DNA of 64,000 nucleotides from Mesotaenium endlicherianum (taxonomy: Eukaryota; Streptophyta; Zygnematophyceae; Zygnematales; Mesotaeniaceae). The first letter of the stretch is position 1. The number at the start of each line of letters is the position of its first letter. This document shows positions 54,400-64,000 of this stretch, one piece after another. The notes beneath the pieces are model-generated. The model searched no databases and had not been told where the DNA came from. It saw nothing but the letters and a program-made list of their open reading frames with translations. Position numbers and translations under genes: made by a program. The DNA lies in the NCBI GenBank assembly GCA_009602735.1, contig WELA01010935.1, forward strand, positions 124,001-188,000, in the 5' to 3' direction.

Positions 54400-55740
54400 A
54401 TGCGACGTCCTCGACGCATTTTGCAAATAACGCCTCAACTTAGTGTTACAATGAGTCAAGTTGGTTACTGGCACCCAAGTGTTTTCGTTCGCATGGTAAC
54501 CTTTCCACTTGCCCAGATACTCCTCAACAAGTCGTTGACCTTGCTTGACTCGTCAATCGACGACAATCGCTTCCACTTCATACTCCAATACATCATTCAA
54601 TTTGACCTGTGGTGGCGGTGTAGGTAGTCGTTCTGGATGTCCTTCGTTCGGGTCAATGTATGGCCGCAAAAAGCTAACATGGAACACATCATGAACACGG
54701 CAGCCTGAAGGAAGGTCTAACTTGTAGGTCACTGGGTTCAGTTGCTTGATCACCACAAAGGGACCTGTAAATCGTGCCCATAGTTTCCTCTTGCCCGTGA
54801 AAGGCAGATTCTCTGTTAACAAGAGTACTTTGTCGCCCACATGGAATGTCACTTCCCTCCGATGCATATAAGCATGCTTGACCTGTTCCTCCCGTGCCTT
54901 CCGTGTACATGTCTTTGCCGTGTCCTAAGTCTTCGCCATCTGCTTCATAAACGCTTGTGTAGTAGGAATCTCATTCTCCTTGGTCTTCTCCGACAAGATG
55001 TTCCCTGGATGATATACTTCTCTTCCATAAACTATAGTGAATAATGACTGCTTTGTCAATCCCTGCATGCTGTTGTTGGAGACAAACTCCGACCCTAGTA
55101 GCTTCTTGTCCCACACTGAAGGGTCCTCCATAATGAAACTCCTGAGCACCTCTTGCAGAGTTCTGTTGAGCCTCTCACTCTGCTCGTCTGTCTGAGGATG
55201 ATTCGAAGTGCTCATACTTAGTTTGGTCCCCATCTAAGTAGACATTGGCCACCAAAAGTTGCTTGTAAACCCTGGATCCCGGTCTGAAACAATCACCTTC
55301 GACAACCCATGTAGCCTGAAAATATGATCAAAGAATAGCCGTGCCACATCTCCTGCCGTACAAGTCTCCTTCATGGAAATTAAGTGAGCATCCTGCTAAG
55401 CCGATCAGACAGAACCCAAACTGCATCGTGCGCTTGATCAAAACGACGTGATGAAGTCCATAGCAATCTTCTCCCGAGGATACTCTGGAATAGATAGTGT
55501 TGCAATGTACCTCCCTTCTTTTGATTCCGTGTCTTGTTACGCTGGCACGCATCGCAACTGCTGCCACTCCTCAATATCCTTGTCCATACTTCTCCAATAG
55601 TACTCCCGCTTCAGCACGCTTGCCGTCTTCCCGCTTCCAAAGTGTCCAACATATAAGCAATCATGATGCTCCGCCAGTAGTAGGTCGCGTGGCTCCTTGA
55701 TGTCAGGTACCACCACTTGGAATAACAATAATACGAGATG
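54400..55740 (-). pseudogene. Element E integrase and chromodomain
   Basis: Minus strand: integrase zinc region near 55700-55540, core end with NHPQTDEQSERLNRTLQEVL (about 55205), then the C-terminal domain VTFHVGDKVLLLTENL and YKLDLPSGCRVHDVFHVSFL (54850-54660). The chromodomain is at 54600-54465: LEYEVEAIVVD, then TGA, YLGKWKGYHANENTWVPVT. Several stops and shifts. Confidence 0.88.
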
Positions 55741-57060
55741 CCGTCTTTCTTCTCCATACTCAAGTTGGACTCAGCAACTCCACCATCAGCAAATTTTGGG
55801 TCCTCCTCATAACCTCTCTGAAGCTTCTCCTTGAAGTCCATACTCTCCTTGATGACTGAGACAGTTGCAAGGTCACACCTCTTGGATTCAATGTTGGCTG
55901 CGTCATAAACTTCTCTAAGCTCTTGTGGTCGGTCTTGAGGAACACCCTCTGACCGTCCACATAACATCCCCAAATCCTCAAAGCCTGGATAATAGCCAAC
56001 ATCTCCCGCTCGTGTGCCGCATAATTTTGCCCACCTTCTTGCTCTCGTATGCCACAAGTTGCAATCCTTTGCCCTGGTCCTATAGAACAAACGCCCCCAC
56101 TACGAAGTTTGATGCCTTTGTGATGATCGTAAAAGAAAGCTCTGGACTTGCAAATGCCAACAAAGGTACCTGTGTCAACAGCTCCTTAATCTTCTCAAAA
56201 GCTTGCTGCTCCTTGTCACCCCATAGCCACTTCTCTTGCTTCTTTAACATGTCCGTGAGCGGTGCACGCACCTTGGCAAATCCTTCAATGGAACTTCGAT
56301 AATAATTTGCCATGACAACGAAACTCCTGAGTTGATGAATATCAGCAAGTACTGGCCAATCTCTGACTGCTTGCACCTTCTTCTGCTCCACCTTGACTCC
56401 TTTAGCCCCCACTATGTGCACAAGAAACTCGACCTCCTTGTGACAGAAGTCGCACTTGCTCATCTTTCCATATGGCGTTTGATCTCTAAAGACCTCCAAC
56501 ACCTTCCTCAGATGCTCCACATGCTCCTCCAAGGTCTTCAAATATATCAGGATGTGGTCTAAGAATACCACCACAACTTGGTCCAAATAGGGTCTGAAGA
56601 TGTTATTCATGAGTCCCGTAAATGTAGCAGATGCATTAGTCAGCCCAAAAAGGCATGACTGTAAACTCGAATGAGCAATAGCGAGTCCTGAAAGCAGTCT
56701 TTTGAACGTCTCCTTCCAGAATTTGTACCTGGTGATAGCCACTCCTCAAATTAATCTTCGAGAAATGCTTCACCCCGACAAGCCTGTCAATTAACTTGTC
56801 CACTCGTGGAAGTGGGTACGTGTTCTTGAGGGTAATCTTGTTGAGTGCTTGGTAGTTGACACACATCCTCATAGTCCCATCCTTCTTCTTCACCAATAAG
56901 GTTGGCGCTGGAGATGGAGACTCGCTGGGTCGAATGAATCCCTTCTCCAATAACTCTGTCAATTCCATTTTCAACTCATCCAACTCCGCAAACGATTGTC
57001 CGTAGGCGGGTCTTACTGGCGGCTTGCGACCTGGTTCCATTTCGATGTTGTGCTCCATAG
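55740..57060 (-). pseudogene. Element E reverse transcriptase and RNase H
   Basis: RT from 57058: [56 protein letters not shown] frameshift lies near 56640. The active site reads VVVFLDHILIY with His (codon 56554-56556) for the second Asp. RNase H shows TIITKASNFVVGAFVL, where TDAS is expected, so that Asp is lost too, then VAYESKKVGK. Confidence 0.9.
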
Positions 57061-57099
57061 CTCTCTGTGGAGGTAATCCTGCAGGTAGCTCCTAAGAAA

Positions 57100-57720
57100 A
57101 AATGCACTTGAACTCTTTCAACAGCGCCTAAATGTGGGCAGGCATCTCAGTAGGCTTCTTCTCTTGAGCAGTTGGGCTCTGCTCCTTCTGAGCAAGGGGA
57201 TCAGACACCACTACTTGCTCCTTAAGCGATGTACATTCGCCTTGGCTGTTATGATTCACGCTTGCTTCATCTGATGACCTGGCCAAGGTCACCAAAACAA
57301 GGTACATCTCCATTACGTGATTCGTCCTCCATAGCTTCATAACTTGTAGGCTCAACAGAAGACACTTACTTGTGGTCGTATCTGCCTCCACCTCTTTTGC
57401 TGTCTCCATTCGACCATCACGCCCTTGGACCTTCACTTGTCCTGTGCTCTTGTGCACTTGAGGGTTGGCTTTTCGTAGCCATGGTCGGCCCAATATCACC
57501 TCATGGTGACCCATTTCTGCCTGCTCCATAACTTCCTTACTCCGACGTCCCGCTACTTCCACGTGAATAGCTTCCATAGGTGCGCCACACTTGAGTCTCT
57601 GCCCATTTGCCAAAACTGCCTCCTTAGGCTCATAATGCTTCTCCACAGGGATTTGCCACTCTTTCAGCAGCTTCTTCTGCACAAAATTTGCACTTGCGCC
57701 ACTATCGACCACACACTTCG
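57100..57720 (-). pseudogene. Element E protease
   Basis: Minus strand from 57712: MVDSGASANFVQKKLLKEW carries the aspartic protease DSGA motif. HHEVILGRPWLRKANPQVH fits the second half of a retroviral-type protease. A Glu/Lys/Gln-rich tail ends near 57128. Confidence 0.88.
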
Positions 57721-57899
57721 CCTTGTGCTGTCGACTACTCCTTCTACGATTGTAGGCTTGTCAATGTGTCGTCCTTTGCTTCTCGGCAGGCTTCGGGGGA
57801 TAACCTCCTTGTCAATTTCCTTCTTCGCGCCAGTATTCACCCCAGAACGACTTACTAGCGTCCTCCTTTTTCCTGCTTTTGAGGTTGCTTCGCCTTGAC

Positions 57900-58900
57900 A
57901 TGACAGTCTCAGGCCAGATGCCCAAGTTTGCCACAATTATAGCAGGGTCCTCTTGACTCAAAATTTTTGCTGACTGCGCTGGTTGTGTACAAGTCCCAAC
58001 TCCAAAGGTACCGGACCTTGACCACTCGTGCTTGACGCTTCAGATCCAAAGTGTTGATGTCCTCCAAAGTTGTGGCTGCCCCACTGTCTCTGTGACTATA
58101 CTCTACAGCGTCGACCCTTGTTGCCAATGCCATTATTTCTCCAAGATTGGTAGGGTCCTTGAGCGCCACTTCCTTGGCCACAATGGGCTTGAGGCCCCTC
58201 TTGAACTTGTCCATCATCTCCGACTCATGCATCGATGAACATTGAAGCACCAGCTTATTGAAGCGCAATACATATTCTTGAACGCTTCTTCATTGACAAA
58301 GGCGCCAATAGGTCTCGAGCGGTAGCTTCGAGTTGAAATTGCCTCTTCAAGCCTTCATAGAGCTGATCAACAGTAGTAGGAACGCCAGACAGCTGTTTTT
58401 CTTGCTTATACCTAGTTCTAGCACTCTTTTTCAACAAAGTAATCACGAAGGCGACTTGCCTGTCGGGCGTCAACGCAGAATACTCCATAAACTTCTTCAC
58501 TCCAAAACATCACTAATGAACAGGCGGCGATCCACACTCTCCAATATATAATTCAGGCTTAGGGGCACGCACTCTCGATGCGGGTGGAATAACTGGTTGC
58601 ACCAATAAATTGACATGTATTGGTGGTACAACAGGTCTAGGTGCCGAACTTCTCGAAGCGGTGTTCCCAACGACAACTCGCACCATTCTCTCCACCTCCG
58701 AGCGCATTTTTTGTTAAAACTGGGTGTAGACTTCTCCTCCAATTGCATTTGCCATTCGCCTTAGCATCGCGTGCATCTCTGGTTGCTCTCTTGTCATTGT
58801 TCGTGCTGCCTGCTGACCCACGCGCTCAACATGCTCAACATGTTCGCCTCCCCTAGCTGCCAGTTGCAACTCCATTATACAATATGCAAAGTAGCCCAAC
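57900..58900 (-). pseudogene. Element E gag
   Basis: Minus strand from about 58750 down. A capsid segment KFMEYSALTPDRQVAFVITL and QLYEGLKRQFQLEAT (58495-58310) is followed by LVLQCSSMHESEMMDKFKRG (58260-58200) and a zinc knuckle CYNCGKLGHLA-stop-DC (57950-57905). TAG, TGA and frameshifts interrupt it. Confidence 0.82.
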
Positions 58901-58912
58901 CTCGATACCAGA
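58897..58912 (-). promoter_or_regulatory. Element E primer-binding site
   Basis: Minus-strand TCTGGTATCGAGGTTG directly after the 5' LTR. TGGTATC is the start of the initiator-Met tRNA complement. Confidence 0.75.
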
Positions 58913-59649
58913 TGAAAGGAGCAGAGTGCCCTAGTGGAAGCGTAGTAACTCACGAGGAGGGGAACTAGTTTCAATCATACCAAAGAGTGCAGCGGCATAT
59001 CACTAAGAAAGCTTAGGAAAATTACTCAAAATTTTGAGTAGCAAGAAATTGCTTATAAATGATTTAGGATGAAAGGTGTTCTCATGACAAACCCGTACAA
59101 ATATATAAAAGTAAAAATTGATAAGAAACAAAGAAGTTATGCCTATTAATAGTTTTCATCCTAAGTGCTCCTCCCTAGAAGGAAGCTACAGAATTTCCTA
59201 AGATTTGGTCAATTTGTCCCTTCTTGAATATTAATGAGTATGCCAAATCAGTCTCATCTCAGGTGTCGGGTCGAATTGACGTCCACATACATGCATCGAC
59301 AATATTAGAATATTCCATCTTGGGCGCGCTAGGCTACTTCTAGGTGAATTGACCTAGTCGGCACTCCGCGTCAGCCGAACTTACGTGAAGGTTCGAGTTC
59401 TCTCTAACGGGCCAGATGGCTCGCCGCTGTCGGTCAATCTGACGGTCACGTTCACCGCGAATGAAGAACAGTTGTCAACCGACCTCAAAACTAATTAAAC
59501 TTGAAAGACTCGTAACTCTCTCAATACTTAACCAAATTCGATGAACTTTATGTCAAAATAACCACAAAAATGCGTTCTACACTACTATGGAATCAGAGCA
59601 TAATTTCATAGAATCAAGAAATGCACTTCATCAAACCTATGACCTTACA
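58913..59649 (-). repeat. Element E 5' LTR
   Basis: 737 bp. Minus-strand start TGTAAGGTC (59649), end CCTTTCA (58913). Matches 53450-54382 apart from the duplication there. Confidence 0.92.
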
Positions 59650-59826
59650 CTGGCAAGGAGGCCAAGATGCTGCTCCACAAGAGCTGAATCGTGGCTTCCA
59701 AAATGGCTGCCTCGACCCCCCTGTAGAGCGCGTTTCAGTTGGAGACTGGTTCTGTATATCCTACTCTGAATAAGCTAGCGGTAGCATTCTGAGCTCATCA
59801 GCTAGAGGGTAAGAGCTGGGAGGGGG
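59650..59826 (+). pseudogene. Second copy of the element F 3' end (PHD finger end)
   Basis: Plus strand CNRGF-type NRGFQNGCLDPP and VGDWFC (59686-59760) match the end of the PHD finger at 40270-40350. A purine tract GAGCTGGGAGGGGG follows (59813-59826) and then the LTR. The rest of this copy is missing, replaced on the left by element E. Confidence 0.75.
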
Positions 59827-60296
59827 TGTAAAACATTTGACAGCTGACCTTCTTTTGGCCACATGCATTTTCGCTTTTTATTACAGCAAATCCTGCTTGC
59901 CTATTTGAGTGTTTTTTATATTGCTTAGACGCGTTCGACCTCATAATGCGCTACAAATGTCATGACTCGTTAAGTCGGGACTGTCGCACCAAGCCGAGCC
60001 ACACGCGTGTCAACCATCGATCTTGTAAAGCCGACTTTGACCTTGCTTTACGCATTTATATGTTGACCTTTCCTACGTTCCAAATCACTAAAGTGTAGCG
60101 CGTTGAGTTACCTTCCAAACGGCACCAGCTCCGCGCCATGTAGTCCAGATCAAGCGAGATGTTCGCAATCTAGTCTGCGCCACCTACCGGCCCCTAACAA
60201 GATTTTACCAAGGGCCACTTTGTGACTCTATGTGCCTTAAAGCCTAAACCCTATACTATGCCAGGCCCTGGTTTTGGCATATCTTCCTTGTCATCT
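59827..60296 (+). repeat. Second F-family LTR, truncated
   Basis: TGTAAAACATTTGACAG then a match to 40430-40840 (TATGTTGACCTTT.CTA, GTGTAGCGCGT). It ends at the copia-type LTR. Confidence 0.75.
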
Positions 60297-60771
60297 GTAT
60301 TATAAATCCTCTTCATCCATCTCTTCCTCTTATCGCACTTTCTCTTAGCAGGTCACACGAGCAGCTTCTTCTCTCTTCAAGTCACCAGACTTAGCTGGTC
60401 ATATAGACAGCTTCTTTTAGTCACACAGACAAGGCCACACAGACCTGTAGCAGATCAAGCATTTAGCATAGGTCTTGCACACACACTTGCCTCGGAGACT
60501 CTTCTTCTTTCTTACACTCAAGAGTTCTCATTACATCTTCTTTCACAATGCCTATATTCACTTGGCGACTGCTTACCTACCACACACTCATCAAAATTTT
60601 AGACTTAATGTCCTACAACCCTGCACTTCTATATAATCAACACAATATCAACACATCAACGGTCCATCCACTTTAACTATAAAACAAGTCTACTCTATGC
60701 GTCGACACACATGCAACACATATGTGAGCCCACCAAATCGACACAAGCAAATAGAGTGCCTATATACAACA
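60297..60771 (-). repeat. Copia-type LTR (475 bp), minus orientation
   Basis: Aligns along its length with 24598-25105. Ends TGTATTATAAATCC and TATACAACA. Flanks (TCATC, ATTTG) do not match, so no target duplication remains. It sits between an F LTR and an A-family fragment. Confidence 0.82.
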
Positions 60772-61310
60772 ATTTGCAAGAAACCGTCCCTGCTCTGCTG
60801 TATACTCCACCATTTGGGCATAATCTTTGTAGAGGACCACACCCGTATTTGTCTCAATGTGCCTGTCTAGGACTTGAGCCCCTTCTCTCTGTCACATTGT
60901 TTTCTTTTCTAGCTTGTTGATCTCCTGGACTGGCAGCAATGCTTCCTTCATGATATCAAAGGTTTGACCACCCACCACCGTATATATATTAGTGACCTGG
61001 CCCTTTTACTTCTTGGCTACAGCCTTCTTCCTTCTCTCCTCCTCTGCTGCCGGCACTTCTTCTTGTTGTTTTTTCTATCTCTCCTCCTCAGCTTTCCTGA
61101 GATTTTTTGCCTCCTCCTCCTTCTTCTTCTGTGCTTCCTCTGCCGCCTTTGTTGTCTGCGGACCCTTTCTTGTTCTCTCCTAGTGAGGGACGTCGCCGCC
61201 AGCTCTTGTTGGTATTGCTCCATTGTCCTCCGGGCTTCTTCTGCCTTGCGCTTTCTGTCTTCCTTTTGTGTGGTGGGTGCCATCCTGCACATGCAACCAT
61301 GGCACAAGTT
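60772..61310 (-). pseudogene. ORF3 fragment, N-terminal part (second A-family copy)
   Basis: Minus-strand ATG near 61285: MAPTTQKEDRKRKAEEARRT, a Lys/Arg/Glu/Gln-rich coiled-coil-like region like the start of ORF3 at 27211. It then aligns through TGVVLYKDYAQMVEY (about 60830) before being cut by the copia LTR. Confidence 0.7.
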
Positions 61311-61699
61311 AGTAGGATCTCAATCTTTGTCACACGATTTGCAGGAAGAGAAGCAAGTTTGATTAAAATGGTGGGTTTGTTCTTGTTTACCTCGGAGGGT
61401 GGTTACTAAGAGTAAACAAAGCTGTAGTGTGATAATTAATAAACAGATGAAATAATGTGCAGGGTGAGTTTTGTGCTGATCCTTTTTCTTATTCCGCCAA
61501 CTTTACTCAGTGTGGACCTGGCTATCACATCTGTCCCTATGATGACACTTTAGGGTCAATAACTGTCCCTTTCTCGCACACTAATTGTCATTTACTGGCA
61601 CATTTCCCCTCCAGCTTAAATGGAGACAAGACCTCCTGTCACTTTCCCATGTCAACTGAAATGACAATAAGGGAGGTGTGCTAGCCTCCTAAAGGTAAA
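61311..61699 (-). other. Conserved spacer of the second A-family copy
   Basis: The part next to pol (61610-61690) matches 26788-26860 of element A, with GGGAAAGTGACAGGAGGTC in common. No gene. Confidence 0.5.
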
Positions 61700-62508
61700 A
61701 TTGTTTCAACGCCCTTTTGGCAATGGTCAAATGGTCCTTAAATACCCACGTGTTCCTAGAGGCATCGTAGCCCTTTCATCGGACCAGATATTTCATGACG
61801 TATTTAAATGATCGAGCTTCTAAAACTCATCACCCTCATATTCCTCAGGTTCACCTTCGCGGACAACGGGGACCAATCTTGGTTGGATAGATAAGCGAGT
61901 TATAAACAGTGAATCACCTTTAAAATATGGTTTTAGGAAAGAGACATGAAAACATGAGAGACATGTTCAGTTTGTAAGCAATCTGACTGAAACGGCGCAC
62001 CATCAAATATGGACTGACCCAAACCAGACCAAGTTTTTCCTTGACCACACTAGGCAGGTACAAGTGTTGAGAATGCAGTCTGCTTAAATCGCTCTTTGAA
62101 AATTTTAGCTGTCGACGGTGTTCATTAGCGTTTTTTTGTTGATTTTCCTAGGCTTTGTGCAAATTGTGTTGCACTTCTGACAGGGTTTCAGCAAACTCTT
62201 TAATTAACGGGTGAGCCACCAGATTGTCAATTCTCTTAGGGTAAGTTGAAGACTCCCCTAGCACATCCAAGGGAGACTTAGAGACTCTACCCAGACAGAG
62301 TTCAAAAGAAGTCTTTCCCGTTGACGCGTGCATCGCTAAGGACCGCAAATAGAATTTGAGGAAACAGGTCATGCCAATTATCTTGTTTTTGGTTAATACA
62401 TGCTCTCAGCACCTCTTGCAAAACTCCGTTACTTCTTTCAGTCGGCCCATCAGTCTGTAGGTGGTTGGCTGAGCTGAGCAGCTGTTTGACTCCCATTAAC
62501 CCCATTAA
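61700..62508 (-). pseudogene. Second A-family copy: integrase and chromodomain
   Basis: Minus strand from 62505: MGLMGVKQLLSSANHLQTDG and QEVLRACINQKQDNWHDLFP, then SFELCLGRVSKSPLDVLGES, matching the integrase of element A (25930-26220). A degraded chromodomain lies at about 61860-61700. The upstream part is interrupted at TTAA 62505-62508 by piggyBac C and would continue beyond the window. Confidence 0.82.
62505..62508. repeat. piggyBac-C target site TTAA (left)
   Basis: TTAA at the point where the integrase similarity stops. Element A has GCTTTAATGGG at the same place, which shows that TTAA existed before the insertion. Confidence 0.85.
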
Positions 62509-64000
62509 CTCTAGCTTTACGATGGGTCCTTTTTTGGTTCTGGAACCATAATTTGACCCATAACTAGGTCATTTTCTACGGGCCCTAACCTTAATTTATT
62601 TTTATCCAAATTACCTGAAAATAGGCTCTCTAGGAGCACTAACACGTGAACCCTACCGGCAAATTAGAGACAGGGCAAACGGACAAGTATCGACGAAGAT
62701 ACTTCAAATTGCCGGCCAAGAACAGTGCTAAGTTTGGTTCGATATTCACCTTCATTTTCGATCTTTTTCACTCTCTGTTGATTGTCGATTGCAGACTCAC
62801 ACAGCCATGGCTGCCATGGCTTCTTCTTGTACAGGCTTTGTAGTAGAGGTAGGCACTAAGATACTCACTCCTAGCAAGATTTGGGGTGAGAGTTGGGCTG
62901 CGCAAGAGTTCGGAGAGCACTACGAAGAGTTCTTTTTGGTAGGAATTCTTGAAGAAGAGGTGCATAAAACAAAGGAAACCAAGTATAAAATCTACTTTGG
63001 GTACGATGGGGAGTACAAAACATGGGGTCGCAAGCAGATACTACAATATGTGCCTATTGTACCCGAGTTTAGGTGGTTTTGCCCTTATGAGGGAGTAGTG
63101 AGGGTGGAGGCTTCTTCTAACCCAATTTCGCAAGAAACTAGCAGTAGAGCATTTCAAGTGACACCTGTCACTCCTGTCACTCAAAGCACCCCTGAAGTCA
63201 CTGATACACCACAAGCAGATGCATCTGAGGCTGAAACAGAGACAGACTTGGCCTTAGATCCTGCAGAACCAAGGCGAAAGAGAGGTAGACCTGCAAAACA
63301 GACTGGACCAGACATGAGTGTGCCCTGCAATAGAGAGGAGAGGAAAAACAGAGTGGTAGTGGCAAGAGAGAGTGCAAAGAAGAGAGCACACAAAGGCTAC
63401 AGGAAGAAGAAGAATAGGGTCTCAGATGATGAAGAAGAATTCAGCAGTGACTCGGAGCTGGAGTTGGAAGATGAGCCCCTGGTGGCAACTCAAGATGAAG
63501 AACAAGTGCTGGAGCCTGTGACGCCTGTGGAGCCAGCAAATAGAGGAGGAAAAGAGTACAGCTGGAGACCTGCAGAGGAAGGTGAAGTGCCCCCATGGTT
63601 GGTTAAGCCTGTCAGTACTGTGGGCACAAGCCTGGTCAGAGTCAGTACTAGGCTGTTTCATACATTCAGCCCATTTGCTGTGCTTTGTCTCTTGGTTGGT
63701 ATAGAGTGGTATGACCAGATGGCTGCTGCAACAAATGAGTATGCTCAAAATAAAGATGCTAAGAAATGGGTCATTCTTACCACCAGTGAGCTCATTCTGT
63801 GGCATGGGCTATGCATTGCTATGGCACTCAACCCTTTGCCTAGGTATACACTGTATTGGAGAAGTGACAGTTTTGGTCCTGTACTATTTCCAGCTTTTGG
63901 AAAGTACATGTCCAGAGATAGGTGGGTCCAGATAAAGTCCTACTTGCACATCATTTCAAATGCTGGTAGAGATGTGTTTCCTACAGCTTCTGGAGAATAT
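62509..64000 (+). mobile_element. piggyBac-type element C, runs off the window
   Basis: Begins CTCTAGCTTTACGATGGG directly after TTAA and contains a transposase reading frame from 62807 to the edge. The right end is outside the window, so its inverted repeat cannot be checked. Confidence 0.85.
62807..64000 (+). CDS. piggyBac-C transposase, N-terminal 398 codons, open to the edge
   Basis: Uninterrupted from ATG 62807 to base 64000. A second Met at codon 4 (62816) aligns with the start of piggyBac B. The N-terminal domain (WGESWAAQEFGEHYEEFFLV) is shared with B. An AT-hook-like RKRGRPAKQ lies at about codon 156 and a Lys/Arg-rich stretch follows. Acidic segments (SDDEEEFSSDSELELEDEP) come next. 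The DDE_Tnp_1_7 core begins near codon 286 (FSPFAVLCLLVGIEWYDQM) and continues through WHGLCIAMALNPLPRYTLYW and FGKYMSRDRWVQIKSYLHI. The first catalytic Asp has not yet been reached. It lacks the shifts and stops of A and B, so it may be recent or still functional. No intron is apparent in this part. Confidence 0.9.
   Translation, partial: MAAMASSCTGFVVEVGTKILTPSKIWGESWAAQEFGEHYEEFFLVGILEEEVHKTKETKYKIYFGYDGEYKTWGRKQILQYVPIVPEFRWFCPYEGVVRVEASSNPISQETSSRAFQVTPVTPVTQSTPEVTDTPQADASEAETETDLALDPAEPRRKRGRPAKQTGPDMSVPCNREERKNRVVVARESAKKRAHKGYRKKKNRVSDDEEEFSSDSELELEDEPLVATQDEEQVLEPVTPVEPANRGGKEYSWRPAEEGEVPPWLVKPVSTVGTSLVRVSTRLFHTFSPFAVLCLLVGIEWYDQMAAATNEYAQNKDAKKWVILTTSELILWHGLCIAMALNPLPRYTLYWRSDSFGPVLFPAFGKYMSRDRWVQIKSYLHIISNAGRDVFPTASGEY

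Larger units (their letters stand above)
53450..59649 (-). mobile_element. Chromovirus E, two LTRs (6,200 bp)
   Basis: The only LTR element in the window with both LTRs. Minus orientation: 5' LTR 59649-58913, primer site, gag, protease, RT, RNase H, integrase and chromodomain, purine tract, 3' LTR 54382-53450. Flanking five bases differ (ATGTT before 53450, CTGGC after 59649), so no target duplication remains. Solo relatives at 29819 and 35443. Confidence 0.92.

Overview
The window is eukaryotic and made almost entirely of transposable elements nested inside one another. It holds long terminal repeats (LTRs), tRNA-type primer sites, chromodomain Ty3/gypsy elements, a Ty1/copia element, a DIRS-like element, hAT and piggyBac DNA transposons, and one clear GT-AG intron. 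The mix (piggyBac, DIRS and hAT, plus gypsy elements carrying a PHD finger and a cytosine methyltransferase fragment) suggests a large repeat-rich genome of the green lineage, perhaps a charophyte alga. That placement is inference. No ordinary host gene was recognised with confidence.

Left part (1-16.8 kb). An LTR remnant (1-600) and a minus-strand DIRS-like remnant (0.8-3.1 kb) are followed by a three-level nest. A copia element (3384 to about 16815) has its 5' LTR split by a piggyBac element (3650-13632, TTAA duplicated). That piggyBac's transposase gene is split by a hAT element (4684-11367, 8-bp duplication CTATCACT, 18-bp terminal inverted repeats). The hAT carries about 30 short palindromes upstream of its transposase and a tandem array of about 225-bp units downstream.

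Middle (16.9-34.6 kb). Chromovirus A is interrupted in its RNase H by a second piggyBac (21246-24574, CTAA duplicated) and, 23 bp further on, by a solo copia-type LTR (24598-25105). Beyond its chromodomain lies an unrecognised third ORF ('ORF3') and then a tract and LTR-like 3' end. A minus-strand unrecognised coding remnant (29.5-32.0 kb) is split by a solo LTR with a perfect TTCTT duplication.

Right part (34.6-64 kb). In order: a GC-rich gypsy element F with a methyltransferase fragment, reverse transcriptase (RT), integrase and PHD finger, and its LTR (40.4-41.5 kb); a second hAT (42460-46449, TTTGGTAA duplicated) with GC-rich non-transposase cargo and an assembly gap; a minus-strand 3' end of the A family; gypsy D (48.6-52.9 kb) with a solo copia LTR carrying a GGCAG duplication; an ORF3 fragment; a two-LTR chromovirus E on the minus strand (53450-59649); a second F 3' end; a copia LTR; a second A-family copy on the minus strand; and a third piggyBac (from 62509) whose reading frame is open to the window edge.

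Nearly all coding regions carry stops, frameshifts or lost catalytic residues. The third piggyBac frame is the only long uninterrupted transposase seen. The nested insertions, read from exact target duplications and from host frames that resume across each insertion, give a relative order of events.
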